A stretch of DNA of 64,000 bases from Pseudoalteromonas atlantica (GTDB taxonomy: Bacteria; Pseudomonadota; Gammaproteobacteria; Enterobacterales; Alteromonadaceae), in the NCBI GenBank assembly GCA_007988745.1, contig BJUT01000010.1, forward strand, positions 1 through 64,000, read 5' to 3'. This document shows positions 1 to 9,608 of this stretch, piece by piece; position 1 is the stretch's first letter, and each line of letters opens with the position of its first letter. The notes under the pieces were generated by a model. It was not told where the DNA came from, made no database searches, and was given only the letters and a program-made list of their open reading frames with translations. The position numbers and the translations under genes are program-made.

Positions 1-24
1 CCAAACATACTGCTGCAAATTCAG
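1..24. repeat. Edge of a dispersed intergenic element
   Basis: The first bases of the window nearly match, in inverted orientation, the inner side of the left end of the intergenic element at 24899-25167 (the part reading GCAGCAGTGTGTTTGG there). The rest of this copy would lie outside the window. The remaining sequence up to the gpmI start is AT-rich, shows no gene, and should hold the gpmI promoter, although I see no convincing -35/-10 pair. Confidence 0.4.
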
Positions 25-280
25 CCACCAAAGTGCAACACGCCCTAATATTCTAGGTATTTTGTACTTTAGCCACGCAAGTATACCCAAACCAAGTTAA
101 AATGCGAGTTTGCTGCGCTTTAAAAACTCATAAAGCACCCCATATATGAAAGTAAGTAAAAAATTTAATATCTTGTTCTCAGTGCTGATTCTGGCGCTAA
201 AACACGGTATGCTAAAACTAACCAGATAACCTTTTCGGTGCACAGTGCCCATCAACAGGTGCTAATTTTCAGGAGCTATT

Positions 281-1825
281 ATGACAGAGCATAAAAAACC
301 ACTGGTATTAATGATTTTAGACGGTTGGGGATACCGCGAAGATGAGCAAAGCAATGCGATTCTTGCAGCCAACACCCCCGTTTTAGACAACCTATGGGCA
401 ACCCGCCCACGCACATTAATTTCAGGCTCAGGTTTAGATGTAGGCTTACCTGAAGGGCAAATGGGTAACTCAGAAGTAGGCCATGTAAATTTAGGTGCTG
501 GTCGTGTTGTTTATCAAGACTTTACTCGCATTACCAAAGCAATCAACGATGGCGAATTTGACTCAACTCCTGCACTTGTTGAAAACATCGATAAAGCAGT
601 CGCTGCAGGCAAAGCCGTGCATATTATGGGTTTATTAAGCCCAGGTGGTGTTCACAGCCACGAAGATCATATTGTCGCAAGTATTCAATTAGCCGCTAAA
701 CGCGGTGCAAAAGAAGTATATTTTCATGGCTTTTTAGATGGTCGTGATACACCACCACGCAGTGCTAAAGCATCAATAGAGCGTATAGAAGCCTTATTTG
801 CCGAGCTAAATTGTGGCCGCTTAGCGTCTCTTGTGGGCCGTTATTACGCCATGGACAGAGACAACCGTTGGAACCGTGTAGAAAAAGCCTACAATGTAAT
901 GGCATTAGGTGAAGGCGAGTTTAATTATGCTGATGGTGTGTCGGCATTAGAAGCCGCCTATGAGCGCGACGAAAACGATGAGTTTGTAGCACCAACCACC
1001 ATTACACCACAAGGCACTGAAGCAGCACAAATTAATGATGGCGACACCATCATCTTTGCTAATTTTAGAGCCGACCGTGCCCGTGAAATCACCCGTGCCT
1101 TTGTAGAGCAAGACTTCGATGGGTTCGAAAAGAAAAAATCACCACAGTTAAGTGCATTTGTAATGATGACAGAATACTCAGCCGATATTGATGCCCCTGT
1201 CGCGTTTGGTCCTACGCCACTGGTAAACGTATTAGGTGAATGGCTTGAAAAAAATGGCAAAACGCAGCTACGTATTTCTGAAACAGAAAAATACGCTCAT
1301 GTTACGTTTTTCTTTAGTGGCGGACGCGAAGATGAATTTGAAGGCGAATCACGCGAATTAATTCCTTCTCCACAGGTTGCCACTTACGACCTTCAGCCAG
1401 AAATGAATTCAGAAATGCTAACCGACAAACTTATTGAAGCTATTAAAAGCGGTAAGTTTGATGCCATTATTTGTAATTACCCGAATGGCGATATGGTGGG
1501 TCACTCTGGTGTGTTTGAAGCCGCGGTTAAAGCCTGTGAAGCTGTTGATGCATGTATAGGCCGCGTGGTAGAAGCGCTAGATGAGTTTGGCGGTGAAGCA
1601 CTTATCACAGCCGATCACGGTAATGCAGAGCAAATGGCAAATACTGCCACGGGCCAAGCTCATACCGCTCACACTAGCGAGCCAGTGCCATTTATTTATG
1701 TAGGACGTGATGCAACGCCAAGTGAAGGCAAAGCATTAAGTGATGTAGCACCTACTATGCTACACCTCATGGGCATGGAGCAACCAAGCGAAATGACCGG
1801 CACGCCAATCATGGCGTTGAAATAA
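281..1825 (+). CDS. gpmI: 2,3-bisphosphoglycerate-independent phosphoglycerate mutase
   Basis: This cytosolic glycolytic enzyme interconverts 3- and 2-phosphoglycerate using two Mn ions and a phosphoserine intermediate. The 514-residue length is normal for the family. The N-terminal metal motif LDGWG (Asp14), the catalytic serine in GNSEVGH (Ser64), the DGRDTPP and MDRDNRW substrate motifs, [16 protein letters not shown] and the C-terminal ADHGNAE metal motif are all present, so it should be active. An AGGAG ribosome site lies just upstream of the ATG. It is the first gene of a rightward cluster: envC begins 3 bases after its stop, which implies co-transcription and probably translational coupling. 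Confidence 0.97.
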   Translation: MTEHKKPLVLMILDGWGYREDEQSNAILAANTPVLDNLWATRPRTLISGSGLDVGLPEGQMGNSEVGHVNLGAGRVVYQDFTRITKAINDGEFDSTPALVENIDKAVAAGKAVHIMGLLSPGGVHSHEDHIVASIQLAAKRGAKEVYFHGFLDGRDTPPRSAKASIERIEALFAELNCGRLASLVGRYYAMDRDNRWNRVEKAYNVMALGEGEFNYADGVSALEAAYERDENDEFVAPTTITPQGTEAAQINDGDTIIFANFRADRAREITRAFVEQDFDGFEKKKSPQLSAFVMMTEYSADIDAPVAFGPTPLVNVLGEWLEKNGKTQLRISETEKYAHVTFFFSGGREDEFEGESRELIPSPQVATYDLQPEMNSEMLTDKLIEAIKSGKFDAIICNYPNGDMVGHSGVFEAAVKACEAVDACIGRVVEALDEFGGEALITADHGNAEQMANTATGQAHTAHTSEPVPFIYVGRDATPSEGKALSDVAPTMLHLMGMEQPSEMTGTPIMALK

Positions 1826-1828
1826 CAC

Positions 1829-2968
1829 ATGAGCAAACCAGTAAATTGGTTTAGTGTTTATACAGTTGTATTGGTTTCGTTAGTGGTTGCACCTGCAACT
1901 GCTAACGAAAACCGCACTAAAAAAGACCTATCTGAAGTGCAATCTGCATTAGAGCAAAGCCAAGCAGAGTACAATGCACAGCGAAAAAAAATTGCCGCAC
2001 TGCAAAAAAACTTAAAAAAACACGAGTTAGAAATAGCTAAAAATGCCAAAGCCCTCAATATGGCTGAGCAATCAGTAAAAGAAACCGAGCAAAAACAACA
2101 AGCACAGCAACAAAAAGCACAGCAATTAAAAGCGCAACACGCGCAATTTCAAGCCATTTTAGCTGCCCAGCTAAAAAGTGCTTACATGGCTGGGGGCGAC
2201 GACTACCCCAAAATGCTTTTAAACCAGCAAGACACAGCTAAATTTGAGCGTACCTTAAGCTATTACAACTATTTAAATAAAGCGCGCATAGAGCAAATTG
2301 AAGAGCTTAAAGTACTACAACAACAAATTGCAGAAAACCAAGCCGCACTTGCCAAAACCAAACAAAAATTAGCCGCCTTATTTGAAGAACAAAAAAGACG
2401 CCAAAGCGCGCTAGTAAACGCCCAAAGCGAGCGCCAAACTAATCTTAAAAACTTACAAGCACAGCTCAATAGCACTAAAAGCTCGATTAATTACTTAAAA
2501 GACAACGAGCAAACATTAATCACCACCATTGAAGAACTTGAGCAAGAGAAGACTCAAAAAATTGAATTACTCGGCCTTAATAAAAGTAAAGGCAAGCTTA
2601 ATTGGCCCAGTAAAGGAAAGTTAAAACACACATTTGGTCAGCGCAAACATGGCGGCATAGACTGGAAAGGCGTGTTAATTGGTGCAAAAGAAGGCACTAA
2701 TGTAAACAGTATTAATAATGGCCAAGTTGTTTTTGCTGATTGGCTTAAAGGCTTTGGCTGGGTTATTGTGGTTGATCATGGTGAGGGCTTTATGAGCCTA
2801 TACGGCCATGCGCAAACATTATTAAAAGATGTGGGCGACATGGTTCGAGAAGGCGAAACGCTGGCATTAGTAGGTCAAAGCGGCGGACAATCGAGTTCTG
2901 GTCTATACTTTGAAATACGCCACAAAGGACGCGCAGTAAATCCTGTTAAATGGTGCAGACGTATTTAA
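1829..2968 (+). CDS. envC: Murein hydrolase activator EnvC (degenerate LytM/M23 protein)
   Basis: EnvC is a periplasmic protein that is recruited by FtsEX at the division site and activates the amidases AmiA and AmiB. The 379-residue protein has an N-terminal signal segment (about 1-25), a long Gln/Lys/Ala-rich coiled coil (about 30-245) and a C-terminal LytM domain (about 265-379). The C-terminus matches E. coli EnvC well (WKG..IGA.EGT, ADWL.G.G, SLYG, SGGQ, LYFEIR..G.AVNP). The catalytic HLHFE of active M23 peptidases is GLYFE here, as expected for a non-enzymatic activator, although an HxxxD (HGGID) remains. It has no clear ribosome site and probably depends on coupling to gpmI. ftsE and ftsX lie at 8622-10282. 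Confidence 0.9.
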   Translation: MSKPVNWFSVYTVVLVSLVVAPATANENRTKKDLSEVQSALEQSQAEYNAQRKKIAALQKNLKKHELEIAKNAKALNMAEQSVKETEQKQQAQQQKAQQLKAQHAQFQAILAAQLKSAYMAGGDDYPKMLLNQQDTAKFERTLSYYNYLNKARIEQIEELKVLQQQIAENQAALAKTKQKLAALFEEQKRRQSALVNAQSERQTNLKNLQAQLNSTKSSINYLKDNEQTLITTIEELEQEKTQKIELLGLNKSKGKLNWPSKGKLKHTFGQRKHGGIDWKGVLIGAKEGTNVNSINNGQVVFADWLKGFGWVIVVDHGEGFMSLYGHAQTLLKDVGDMVREGETLALVGQSGGQSSSGLYFEIRHKGRAVNPVKWCRRI

Positions 2969-3004
2969 GTGAATAAAACAGCTGCACCGCATTAGGAGCA
3001 GCTG

Positions 3005-4270
3005 ATGACTCAAAAAATACCACAAACACGCTCATTTCCCTCTTCCCGTACGCGCTATTTGTTTTTATTGTGCGCATTGACCTGTATTGCTATTTTTTGT
3101 TTTAGCAATTCATTACTTGCCAGCTCAGTTAAAGATCTTAAAAGTCAGCAAATTTCTGAAATACTCTTCAACATTAAAGCCTATTATGTCGATGACTTAT
3201 CACTGACAAAAGGTGCACAGGGTGCCTTTAATAATCAGCAAGTAGAAATTTTACTAGACCAGCTAGATCCTTATTCTAAATACCTCAATGAAAATGACTT
3301 AGACGCTTTGTTTAATAATACAAATGGCCATTACACAGGCGTGGGCATTGAAGTGAAAGACATTGACAGTGACATTACTATTGTTGGTGTTGTTAAAAAC
3401 TCCCCAGCCAAAAAGTCCGGTATTTTAGCGGGCGATATTATTGTTAGTGTTAATGATATAAACACGCAAACAGGTAGCTTAGAGCAAGTAGCTGCGTTGA
3501 TAAAAGATACCCGCTTTAACGCGGTTAAACTAACAATAAAGCGCGCAGGGCAGCAGCAACCAATTAGCTTTGCGGTAAATCGCAAAGAAATAAACTTAGA
3601 AAGCGCCACTAGCCAATTACTCGACTCAGGCACTGGGTATTTAGCCATAAATAATTTTTCTAATCACACCTTACATGAAGTGGCGCTGCAGGTAGCTGCA
3701 CTTAAAAATGATTATCGCACGCCCCTTAAAGGGTTAGTCATTGATTTACGTGACAACCCAGGTGGTACTTTACAAAGCGCAGTGGCGGTAGCAGATCTAT
3801 TTTTACAAAGCGGCACTATAGTCACCACTAAAGGGCGCTATTACGACGCTAATCAAGCCTACTACGCTAAACGAGGCGACATACTAAAAGGCTTGCCTAT
3901 TGTGGTGCTTATTAATGAAAATTCGGCCTCTGCGGCTGAAATACTCGCCGCTGCTTTAAAAGATAATAAGCGTGCTACAGTGGTTGGTAATCAGTCTTAT
4001 GGCAAAGGCTCGGTGCAATCTTTGATCCCACTTGGTGATGGTAATACAGCGCTAAAATTAACAACTGCTAAGTACTTTACACCTGCGGGCGTATCTATTG
4101 AAGGCGTAGGAGTTACCCCCGATGTAGCAATTGCGCAAGCAACCCTTCCACAATCAAATAAAGCCGTTATAATAAAAAATGAGCAGAACAAAAATACACC
4201 ACAATTTGAACATGAAATACTGGGCGACTTGCAGTTAGTAAAAGCTAAGCAATTACTTAGCATGCAATAG
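3005..4270 (+). CDS. ctpA: S41 family C-terminal processing peptidase (carboxyl-terminal protease)
   Basis: This is a periplasmic serine protease of the CtpA/Prc type, a family that trims or degrades envelope proteins, often murein hydrolases and their partners. The 421-residue protein has an N-terminal hydrophobic anchor or signal (about 18-40), a PDZ domain (about 90-180, YTGVGIE and SPAKKSGI.AGD) and the S41 catalytic core. Ser309 in NENSAS and Lys334 in YGKGS are 25 residues apart, the spacing of the Ser-Lys dyad in E. coli Prc. LRDNPGG is also typical of S41. A TAGGAG ribosome site precedes the ATG. It lies 36 bases after envC, so the two are likely co-transcribed; a role in envelope turnover is inferred from this. 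Confidence 0.93.
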   Translation: MTQKIPQTRSFPSSRTRYLFLLCALTCIAIFCFSNSLLASSVKDLKSQQISEILFNIKAYYVDDLSLTKGAQGAFNNQQVEILLDQLDPYSKYLNENDLDALFNNTNGHYTGVGIEVKDIDSDITIVGVVKNSPAKKSGILAGDIIVSVNDINTQTGSLEQVAALIKDTRFNAVKLTIKRAGQQQPISFAVNRKEINLESATSQLLDSGTGYLAINNFSNHTLHEVALQVAALKNDYRTPLKGLVIDLRDNPGGTLQSAVAVADLFLQSGTIVTTKGRYYDANQAYYAKRGDILKGLPIVVLINENSASAAEILAAALKDNKRATVVGNQSYGKGSVQSLIPLGDGNTALKLTTAKYFTPAGVSIEGVGVTPDVAIAQATLPQSNKAVIIKNEQNKNTPQFEHEILGDLQLVKAKQLLSMQ

Positions 4271-4470
4271 TAAATAATCTAAACTCTAGGTAAGCGATTT
4301 AATAACAGAATAAATATTAACACTATTAGATTCTGCTATTCTTTAGCTATAAATTTTAAGTAAATTCAAGGCAGTTAGCGCTAAAAATGGCTGCTGAGAT
4401 AGCTTTATTACCCGGCGCTGAGATTAAAAAATACCCTTAATAAATTAAAAAGATAATAAAAACTATAAAC

Positions 4471-5226
4471 GTGAAAATAATAAAATGGCTGTTGTTGGCT
4501 ATCTGCTTTGTATCTAGCACTGCTTGGGCAAAGCAAATAGCCATCGTAATTGATGATATTGGCTATCATCAGCGAGATTTAGAATTTCTTACCTTACCAG
4601 GGCAATTGTCGTATTCAATTTTGCCCCACACACCCTACTCTCAAATTTTTGCCACGCTTGCCAGCCAAGCAAATAAAGAGCTTTTATTGCATGTACCTAT
4701 GCAAGCCTTGAACGGTAAAGCACTCGGCCCTGGTGGGCTCACTGTAAATATGGATAAAGAACAGCTACAAAAAACTTTAGGCACCGCACTGGCAAGCTTA
4801 CCGCAAGTAAAAGGGGTTAATAACCATATGGGGTCGGCACTCACTCAACAAAGCCAAGCCATGAAGTGGACTATGGAAGTACTTAAAAAACGTAATTTAT
4901 TCTTTTTAGATAGCCGTACTACCGACTTAAGCCAAGCGCAAAATGCGGCAAATTTTATTGGGGTTGAAAATATAGGCCGCCATGTGTTTTTAGACAATAT
5001 AACCACGCATGAGCAACTGCAGCAAAGGCTGGATGAGCTAAAATATAAAGCGACTAAACATCACTTTGCCATAGCGATTGCCCACCCCTACCCAGAAACC
5101 ATCGACTTTTTACGCCAAGCGCTACCTGAGCTCACTGAGCAAGGCTTTGAACTGGTACCAATCTCACAGCTGGTAGAACGTAAGTATGTACAAATAGCCC
5201 AACAACAAGCCGTTTCATTAAACTGA
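4471..5226 (+). CDS. Divergent polysaccharide deacetylase family protein (YibQ/DUF610-like)
   Basis: The 251-residue secreted protein has a clear signal peptide (1-20, ending in AWA) and then a NodB-like fold of the divergent polysaccharide deacetylase family. Visible family features are IVIDDIGY near the mature N-terminus, HVPMQ, NNHMGSAL, DSRTT and a late AHPYPETI. Substrate and activity are not established for this family. In many gammaproteobacteria it follows gpmI-envC-ctpA, as here, which suggests an envelope or peptidoglycan role. The start is GTG; no ATG lies close enough to preserve the signal peptide. About 200 bases separate it from ctpA, so it may have its own promoter. Confidence 0.85.
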   Translation: MKIIKWLLLAICFVSSTAWAKQIAIVIDDIGYHQRDLEFLTLPGQLSYSILPHTPYSQIFATLASQANKELLLHVPMQALNGKALGPGGLTVNMDKEQLQKTLGTALASLPQVKGVNNHMGSALTQQSQAMKWTMEVLKKRNLFFLDSRTTDLSQAQNAANFIGVENIGRHVFLDNITTHEQLQQRLDELKYKATKHHFAIAIAHPYPETIDFLRQALPELTEQGFELVPISQLVERKYVQIAQQQAVSLN

Positions 5227-5257
5227 TGGAGTAAGCGAGCACCTTACTCCATCAGTT
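5221..5257. terminator. Convergent hairpin terminator
   Basis: A perfect 15-bp stem (5221-5235 with 5243-5257) with a 7-base loop includes the stop codon of the upstream deacetylase gene. It sits between two convergent genes. There is no long T-tract, so termination efficiency is uncertain. Confidence 0.7.
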
Positions 5258-5284
5258 AATTTAACTCAATTATAAGTATGGTAT

Positions 5285-7156
5285 TTATAAAACAAATGTC
5301 GCTACCTTGGCATTTAGATCTGTAGCTCTGTCTTTTAATACTTCGGCTTGGCTTAAATGCGCGGTAGCTGAGGTAGTTATTTCATCGGTTACATCTTTAA
5401 TGGCAACCGTATTTCTAGTAATTTCATTGGTCACTTGCGTTTGCTCTTCTGCTGCAACCGCTATTTGACCCGCCATATCAGAAATCTCATTTACCGCCAA
5501 AGTAATTTCTTCTAGTGCGTGTGCGGCAGCATTTACATCATCCACACTATTGTTGGCATAGCCCTTACTGCTGTCCATCAAGCTCACTGCTTTTTTAGTG
5601 GTGTTTTGTAAGGTTTCTATAGTGGTATAAATTTCGGCTGTAGAGTTTTGTGTTCTTCTTGATAACACGCGCACTTCATCGGCAACCACTGCAAAACCAC
5701 GCCCCTGCGATCCCGCACGGGCGGCCTCTATTGCAGCATTAAGTGCTAAGAGATTTGTTTGCTCTGCAATTTCTTGAATGGTAGTTAAAATGCTCGATAT
5801 AGCCTGAGCATGCAAACTTAATTCACCAATAACTGTGGTAGTTTGGTCTATTTCGCCCGCGAGTGAATTAATCGTGTTTCTGGTTTTATCAACTAACAGC
5901 TTACCTTCACGGCTACTTTGTGCCGATTGTTGCGATGCGGTTGCGGTGTTTTCTGCATTAGCGGCAATTTCATGGGTTGCACTCGCCATTTCTGTGACCG
6001 CGGTAGCAACCATAGCCACTTCTTGTTGCTGGCGCTGCAACTCACTGACACTGCTTTGGTTGGTGATCAAGCTTTTCTCTGCATCAAAGTCTAAGTCAGT
6101 AGCTAATTGACGAATATGACTGATCAGTTCATGTTGGCTGCTAACAAAACGATTAAAACTACCAGCCAGAACCCCAACTTCATCTTGCGTATCAACAGTT
6201 ATACGCTGGGTTAAATCACCGTTACCATCTGCAATTGTTGATAAAGCTTGCGACACTCGGCTCAAAGGGGCGAGCAATACACCCAATAACCATGAAATAG
6301 CCAACACACTCAGTAAAAGTGCTACTGCAACCAGCACTAATTGGGTCAGCAATAAACTAATAAGCGGAGCCTCTAAAGTTTGTTTATCCAATACAAACAG
6401 CAACTGCCAATCTGTATTGTTAATGTTTTCACCCCAAACTAGCTTCTCTCGGTCTTCACTCTCAAAGTAAACAGGAGTAAATTCACCGTTTTGACTGTTA
6501 GATAAAATTAATTGATGATTTATTTTCGAGTCAATACGCGTAATATCTGCCATTACTTTTCTAGCGTCTTTGTAGGCAACCACAGTGCCATCTTTATGCA
6601 TCATAATGGCGTACCCATCCGCAGGCAAAGACATTGTATTGACGCTATCGGCCAAGGCCTCAATCGATAAATCCCCCGCAACCACACCGCTTTGCGTGGT
6701 TTTAGCAATAGAAACAACCAACAGATTATACGCGGTATCTAAATAAGGTTTGGTAATTACGGTGCTACTTTGAAGCAGTGCTTGTTTATACCATGGACGA
6801 GTGCGCGGATCGTAGCCGGTGCGATCAATACTGGGATCAGAGTCAGTCATTTTTCCGCTACTATCTCCAAAGTAAGTTAACTGAAAGCCACCTGAAAATG
6901 CTGCTTGCTGTAGTGCGCTGAGCGTGTTGTCCTCAACCTTATTCGCAACCGATTTAATTATCTGCTGACGACTAGCTAGCCAATTTTCAATACTCGTAGC
7001 CTGTTGCTTACCAGATTGGCTTACGTTATCAATACTGCTTTTTAGCAGTAACGCTTTTTGAGAGGTATAGCTATTCCAGGACAGCAATACAATAATAACG
7101 GCTAGGGCAAGAACGACCGATAGCAAGATTTTTTTCTTTAGTGAATATGAGTTCAT
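5285..7156 (-). CDS. Methyl-accepting chemotaxis protein with amino-acid-type dCACHE domain
   Basis: This 623-residue chemoreceptor has TM1 at about 10-26, a periplasmic double-CACHE domain (about 35-265), TM2 at about 268-292, HAMP (about 293-345) and a cytoplasmic signalling domain with the conserved hairpin ([19 protein letters not shown], then [12 protein letters not shown]). The ligand domain carries Tyr95, Arg120, Trp122, Tyr123, Tyr138, Asp140 and Asp162. Their spacing closely follows the amino-acid-binding motif of PctA-type sensors, so an L-amino-acid ligand is inferred. No C-terminal CheR-binding pentapeptide is seen (it ends ATFVL). It is a lone gene, as is common for receptors in marine bacteria. 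Confidence 0.93.
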   Translation of the reverse strand: MNSYSLKKKILLSVVLALAVIIVLLSWNSYTSQKALLLKSSIDNVSQSGKQQATSIENWLASRQQIIKSVANKVEDNTLSALQQAAFSGGFQLTYFGDSSGKMTDSDPSIDRTGYDPRTRPWYKQALLQSSTVITKPYLDTAYNLLVVSIAKTTQSGVVAGDLSIEALADSVNTMSLPADGYAIMMHKDGTVVAYKDARKVMADITRIDSKINHQLILSNSQNGEFTPVYFESEDREKLVWGENINNTDWQLLFVLDKQTLEAPLISLLLTQLVLVAVALLLSVLAISWLLGVLLAPLSRVSQALSTIADGNGDLTQRITVDTQDEVGVLAGSFNRFVSSQHELISHIRQLATDLDFDAEKSLITNQSSVSELQRQQQEVAMVATAVTEMASATHEIAANAENTATASQQSAQSSREGKLLVDKTRNTINSLAGEIDQTTTVIGELSLHAQAISSILTTIQEIAEQTNLLALNAAIEAARAGSQGRGFAVVADEVRVLSRRTQNSTAEIYTTIETLQNTTKKAVSLMDSSKGYANNSVDDVNAAAHALEEITLAVNEISDMAGQIAVAAEEQTQVTNEITRNTVAIKDVTDEITTSATAHLSQAEVLKDRATDLNAKVATFVL

Positions 7157-7446
7157 ATTGAGTGTAAATACTCGCGTTAAATGAAATTGAAAGGCAACAA
7201 ACCAGCAATTAAATGACTTAATTAAGCTACGATTTGAGCGATAAGTCGCTCAGGTGCGCGAATATTTTCATATACCCAAATTAAAAACAAACTAAAATCA
7301 TCTATTTAAATTAAAACCAAACTTATTCATTAATTTTAAATAGCGTACATTTAATTAAAAGATACATAGATGTGACTAGAGGTAAGCAGAACAAGACAAA
7401 CGATACTTTCTATTAACCTTTTTAGTTAGCTTTTTTAGTTAAAAAA
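7157..7446. other. Intergenic region upstream of the chemoreceptor
   Basis: About 290 AT-rich bases between the chemoreceptor start and the rpoH terminator. It should hold the chemoreceptor promoter. A short GAGCGA/TCGCTC hairpin lies around 7236-7251. I found no convincing sigma-28 or sigma-70 promoter and no gene. Confidence 0.5.
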
Positions 7447-7476
7447 AAGCCCCGCATATTAATGCAGGGCTTTTTA
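7447..7476 (-). terminator. rpoH intrinsic terminator
   Basis: Read on the - strand, GCCCTGCAT pairs with ATGCGGGGC (one G-U pair) and is followed by a run of eight Ts. It lies 21 bases past the rpoH stop codon. Confidence 0.88.
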
Positions 7477-7497
7477 AGTTTTACATTTTTTGCGCTA

Positions 7498-8361
7498 TTA
7501 GCTCATAGCACTTTGCAGCTTTTTCATCGCTGTTTTTTCTAGCTGGCGAACACGCTCAGCAGATACACTGTATTTTTCAGCAAGCTCTTGTAGTGTTGCT
7601 TTGTCATCAGACAACCAGCGTGCACTTACAATGTCTTGTGAGCGTTCGTCTAGCGTTTTAAGCGCGCTAAATAAACGAGTATGTGACTGCTCTTGCCATT
7701 GTTGCTGCTCAATATCGTCAGCTAAATCAGCTGAGCCGTCTGTTAAATATTGTACTGGTGAATATGTACTTGTTGGTGCGTCGTCGTTATCGTCGCCCGT
7801 TAAGTCAAAGCCCATGTCTTGGCCGCTCATGCGCGATTCCATTTCACGAACTTCTTTTTCACTCACACCTAGCTCATTCGCTACAGTGCTTACTTCAGCT
7901 TGGTTAAACCAACCTAAACGTTTTTTGTTTTTACGAAGATTAAAAAACAATTTACGTTGCGCTTTAGTGGTCGCAACTTTTACGATGCGCCAATTTTTAA
8001 GCACAAACTCATGAATTTCTGCTTTAATCCAATGAACAGCGAAAGACACTAAACGTACACCCACACTTGGGTCGAAACGCTTAACCGCTTTCATCAGGCC
8101 TATATTGCCCTCTTGGATTAAGTCGGCTTGCGGTAAACCATAACCCGAGTAGCTTTTAGCAATATGTGCTACAAAGCGTAAATGCGACATAATGAGTTGC
8201 TTTGCAGCACTAAGATCGCCTTCTTCTTGAAGTCGTGTTGCTAGCTCTTTCTCTTGCTCAGCTTTAAGCATAGGAATTGTGCTAACCGCTTGAAGGTAGC
8301 CGTCCATGCTTGCGCTTTGTTGCCCAACTGTAAGTGCCATTGCGTATAAATCTTTACTCAT
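7498..8361 (-). CDS. rpoH: RNA polymerase heat-shock sigma factor sigma-32
   Basis: Sigma-32 directs core RNA polymerase to heat-shock promoters (chaperones and proteases). The 287-residue length is normal. Region 2 reads [20 protein letters not shown], and the RpoH box QRKLFFNLR lies at residues 135-143, which identifies it as RpoH rather than RpoD or RpoS. Region 4.2 ends with [23 protein letters not shown] ribosome site precedes the ATG. It follows ftsX in the order found in E. coli (ftsY-ftsE-ftsX-rpoH) but has its own predicted promoter with a perfect CIRCE operator 34 bases upstream of the start. This suggests repression by HrcA as well as the usual post-translational control. Confidence 0.97.
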   Translation of the reverse strand: MSKDLYAMALTVGQQSASMDGYLQAVSTIPMLKAEQEKELATRLQEEGDLSAAKQLIMSHLRFVAHIAKSYSGYGLPQADLIQEGNIGLMKAVKRFDPSVGVRLVSFAVHWIKAEIHEFVLKNWRIVKVATTKAQRKLFFNLRKNKKRLGWFNQAEVSTVANELGVSEKEVREMESRMSGQDMGFDLTGDDNDDAPTSTYSPVQYLTDGSADLADDIEQQQWQEQSHTRLFSALKTLDERSQDIVSARWLSDDKATLQELAEKYSVSAERVRQLEKTAMKKLQSAMS

Positions 8362-8394
8362 TTTTCACCTCGGTGATAAACATTTGAAACCATC

Positions 8395-8421
8395 TTAGCA
8401 CTCTTTCTCTAAGAGTGCTAA
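8395..8421 (-). promoter_or_regulatory. CIRCE operator (HrcA-binding site) upstream of rpoH
   Basis: TTAGCACTC (8395-8403), nine bases, then GAGTGCTAA (8413-8421) matches the CIRCE consensus TTAGCACTC-N9-GAGTGCTAA at all 18 positions. It lies between the predicted rpoH -10 box and the ribosome site, so it would overlap the transcription start and the early leader, the usual place for HrcA repression. HrcA itself is not in this window. Confidence 0.92.
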
Positions 8422-8426
8422 CCCCA

Positions 8427-8455
8427 ATTTAAAACTTTTTTTAAGCGTAAATCAA
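8427..8455 (-). promoter_or_regulatory. Predicted sigma-70 promoter of rpoH
   Basis: On the - strand, TTGATT (8455-8450) is separated by 17 bases from TTAAAT (8432-8427). The expected start of transcription falls at about 8420, inside the CIRCE operator. The match is moderate, but position and spacing fit. Confidence 0.55.
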
Positions 8456-8621
8456 GCGGTTTTTTAGTGTATGTTAAGTCTACTACATGCGACTGAATAA
8501 GTGATGAACTAAGGGATTGCAAGAGATTAGCGCAAGCGTAACAGCGCATTTACAACTAATCTCATTTGAGGATAATAATATACAAACATGACATTTTTGA
8601 GTCAGCCATTAGCAGCTGTAC

Positions 8622-9608
8622 TCATACTTTATCAGGCTCAATTTCTTTAATATATCGGTTAACCGATAAGTAAGAACCAATAAAGCCTAAGCTGGTTGCT
8701 AGTAATACTAATGCGCCAAACTCATTAAGCGTTAAACCAATTAACGAAAAGCTTGTTTGATACACGCCTGCAACGCTGCTTACTGCGCTAGTTAACCACC
8801 ACATCATTAAGGCAATACAAATAAATGCAAACAAGCCCCCTATAACGCCATACCAAATGCCGGTCCACAAAAACGGAGCATGTATAAATGTATTGGTAGC
8901 ACCTACTAACTTCATTACTTGTATTTCTTCTTTTTTATCCATAATCGATAAACGAATCGTATTACCAATAATAAGCGTGACAGAGGTAAGAAGTAATAAA
9001 GCAATTGTGATAACGCTTTCTTTTAATAAGTCTAATAATGCATTTAGGCGCTCAAGCCAAGCAATATCAAGCTTACCAAAATCTACTTCGCGCTCGTTCT
9101 CAAGCTTTGTAAGCAGCGCTTTAGCCGCATTAGGCTGGCGATGCCGCTTAGTAGGTGTCACTAATACAACATCGGGTAGCGGGTTGCTATCTAGGTATTC
9201 TAAAGCTTGCCCAAACCCCGACACATCTTTAAATTCAGTTAATGCTTGTTGCTTAGAAATAAATTCAACACTTTCTACCTCGGCGTAAAGTGCTAAACGC
9301 TTTACTAAGGTTTGTGTTTCTTGTTCGCTCATACTTTCTTTTACAAAAAGCGATATTTCACTGGCTTCTTCAAACCCGCTACTGACTTGCTGTACATTTT
9401 TTACGACTAAATAAAGCGTTGCAGGCAATGTTAAACTTAGCCCAAGTACAGCAATTGTCATTAATGATGCAAGTGGCGTACGCCACATTTCACCTAAACT
9501 GTGCACACCTTGGCGAAAAATATTAATAATAAAAAAATAACCGCCAGCTATGGCTGATTTTTTTTGTTTATCGTTTGAGTTTTGGCGTCCTTTAAATAAC
9601 AAGCTCAC
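8622..9608 (-). CDS. ftsX: Cell division protein FtsX
   Basis: FtsX is the membrane subunit of the ABC-like FtsEX complex, which acts at the septum and controls peptidoglycan hydrolysis through EnvC. The 328-residue protein has a cytoplasmic N-terminus, TM1 at about 45-65, a large periplasmic loop (the EnvC-contacting region in the family) and three further membrane segments in the C-terminal half (about 200, 250 and 300). It starts with GTG that overlaps the ftsE TGA stop by 4 bases, which indicates translational coupling. The partner envC is at 1829. Confidence 0.95.
   Translation of the reverse strand: MSLLFKGRQNSNDKQKKSAIAGGYFFIINIFRQGVHSLGEMWRTPLASLMTIAVLGLSLTLPATLYLVVKNVQQVSSGFEEASEISLFVKESMSEQETQTLVKRLALYAEVESVEFISKQQALTEFKDVSGFGQALEYLDSNPLPDVVLVTPTKRHRQPNAAKALLTKLENEREVDFGKLDIAWLERLNALLDLLKESVITIALLLLTSVTLIIGNTIRLSIMDKKEEIQVMKLVGATNTFIHAPFLWTGIWYGVIGGLFAFICIALMMWWLTSAVSSVAGVYQTSFSLIGLTLNEFGALVLLATSLGFIGSYLSVNRYIKEIEPDKV

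Noticed and set aside
8523..8563. GAGATTAG/CTAATCTC stem between ftsX and rpoH as a terminator of ftsYEX
   Set aside because: The stem encloses 25 bases and has no T-tract on the - strand, so termination is not convincing.
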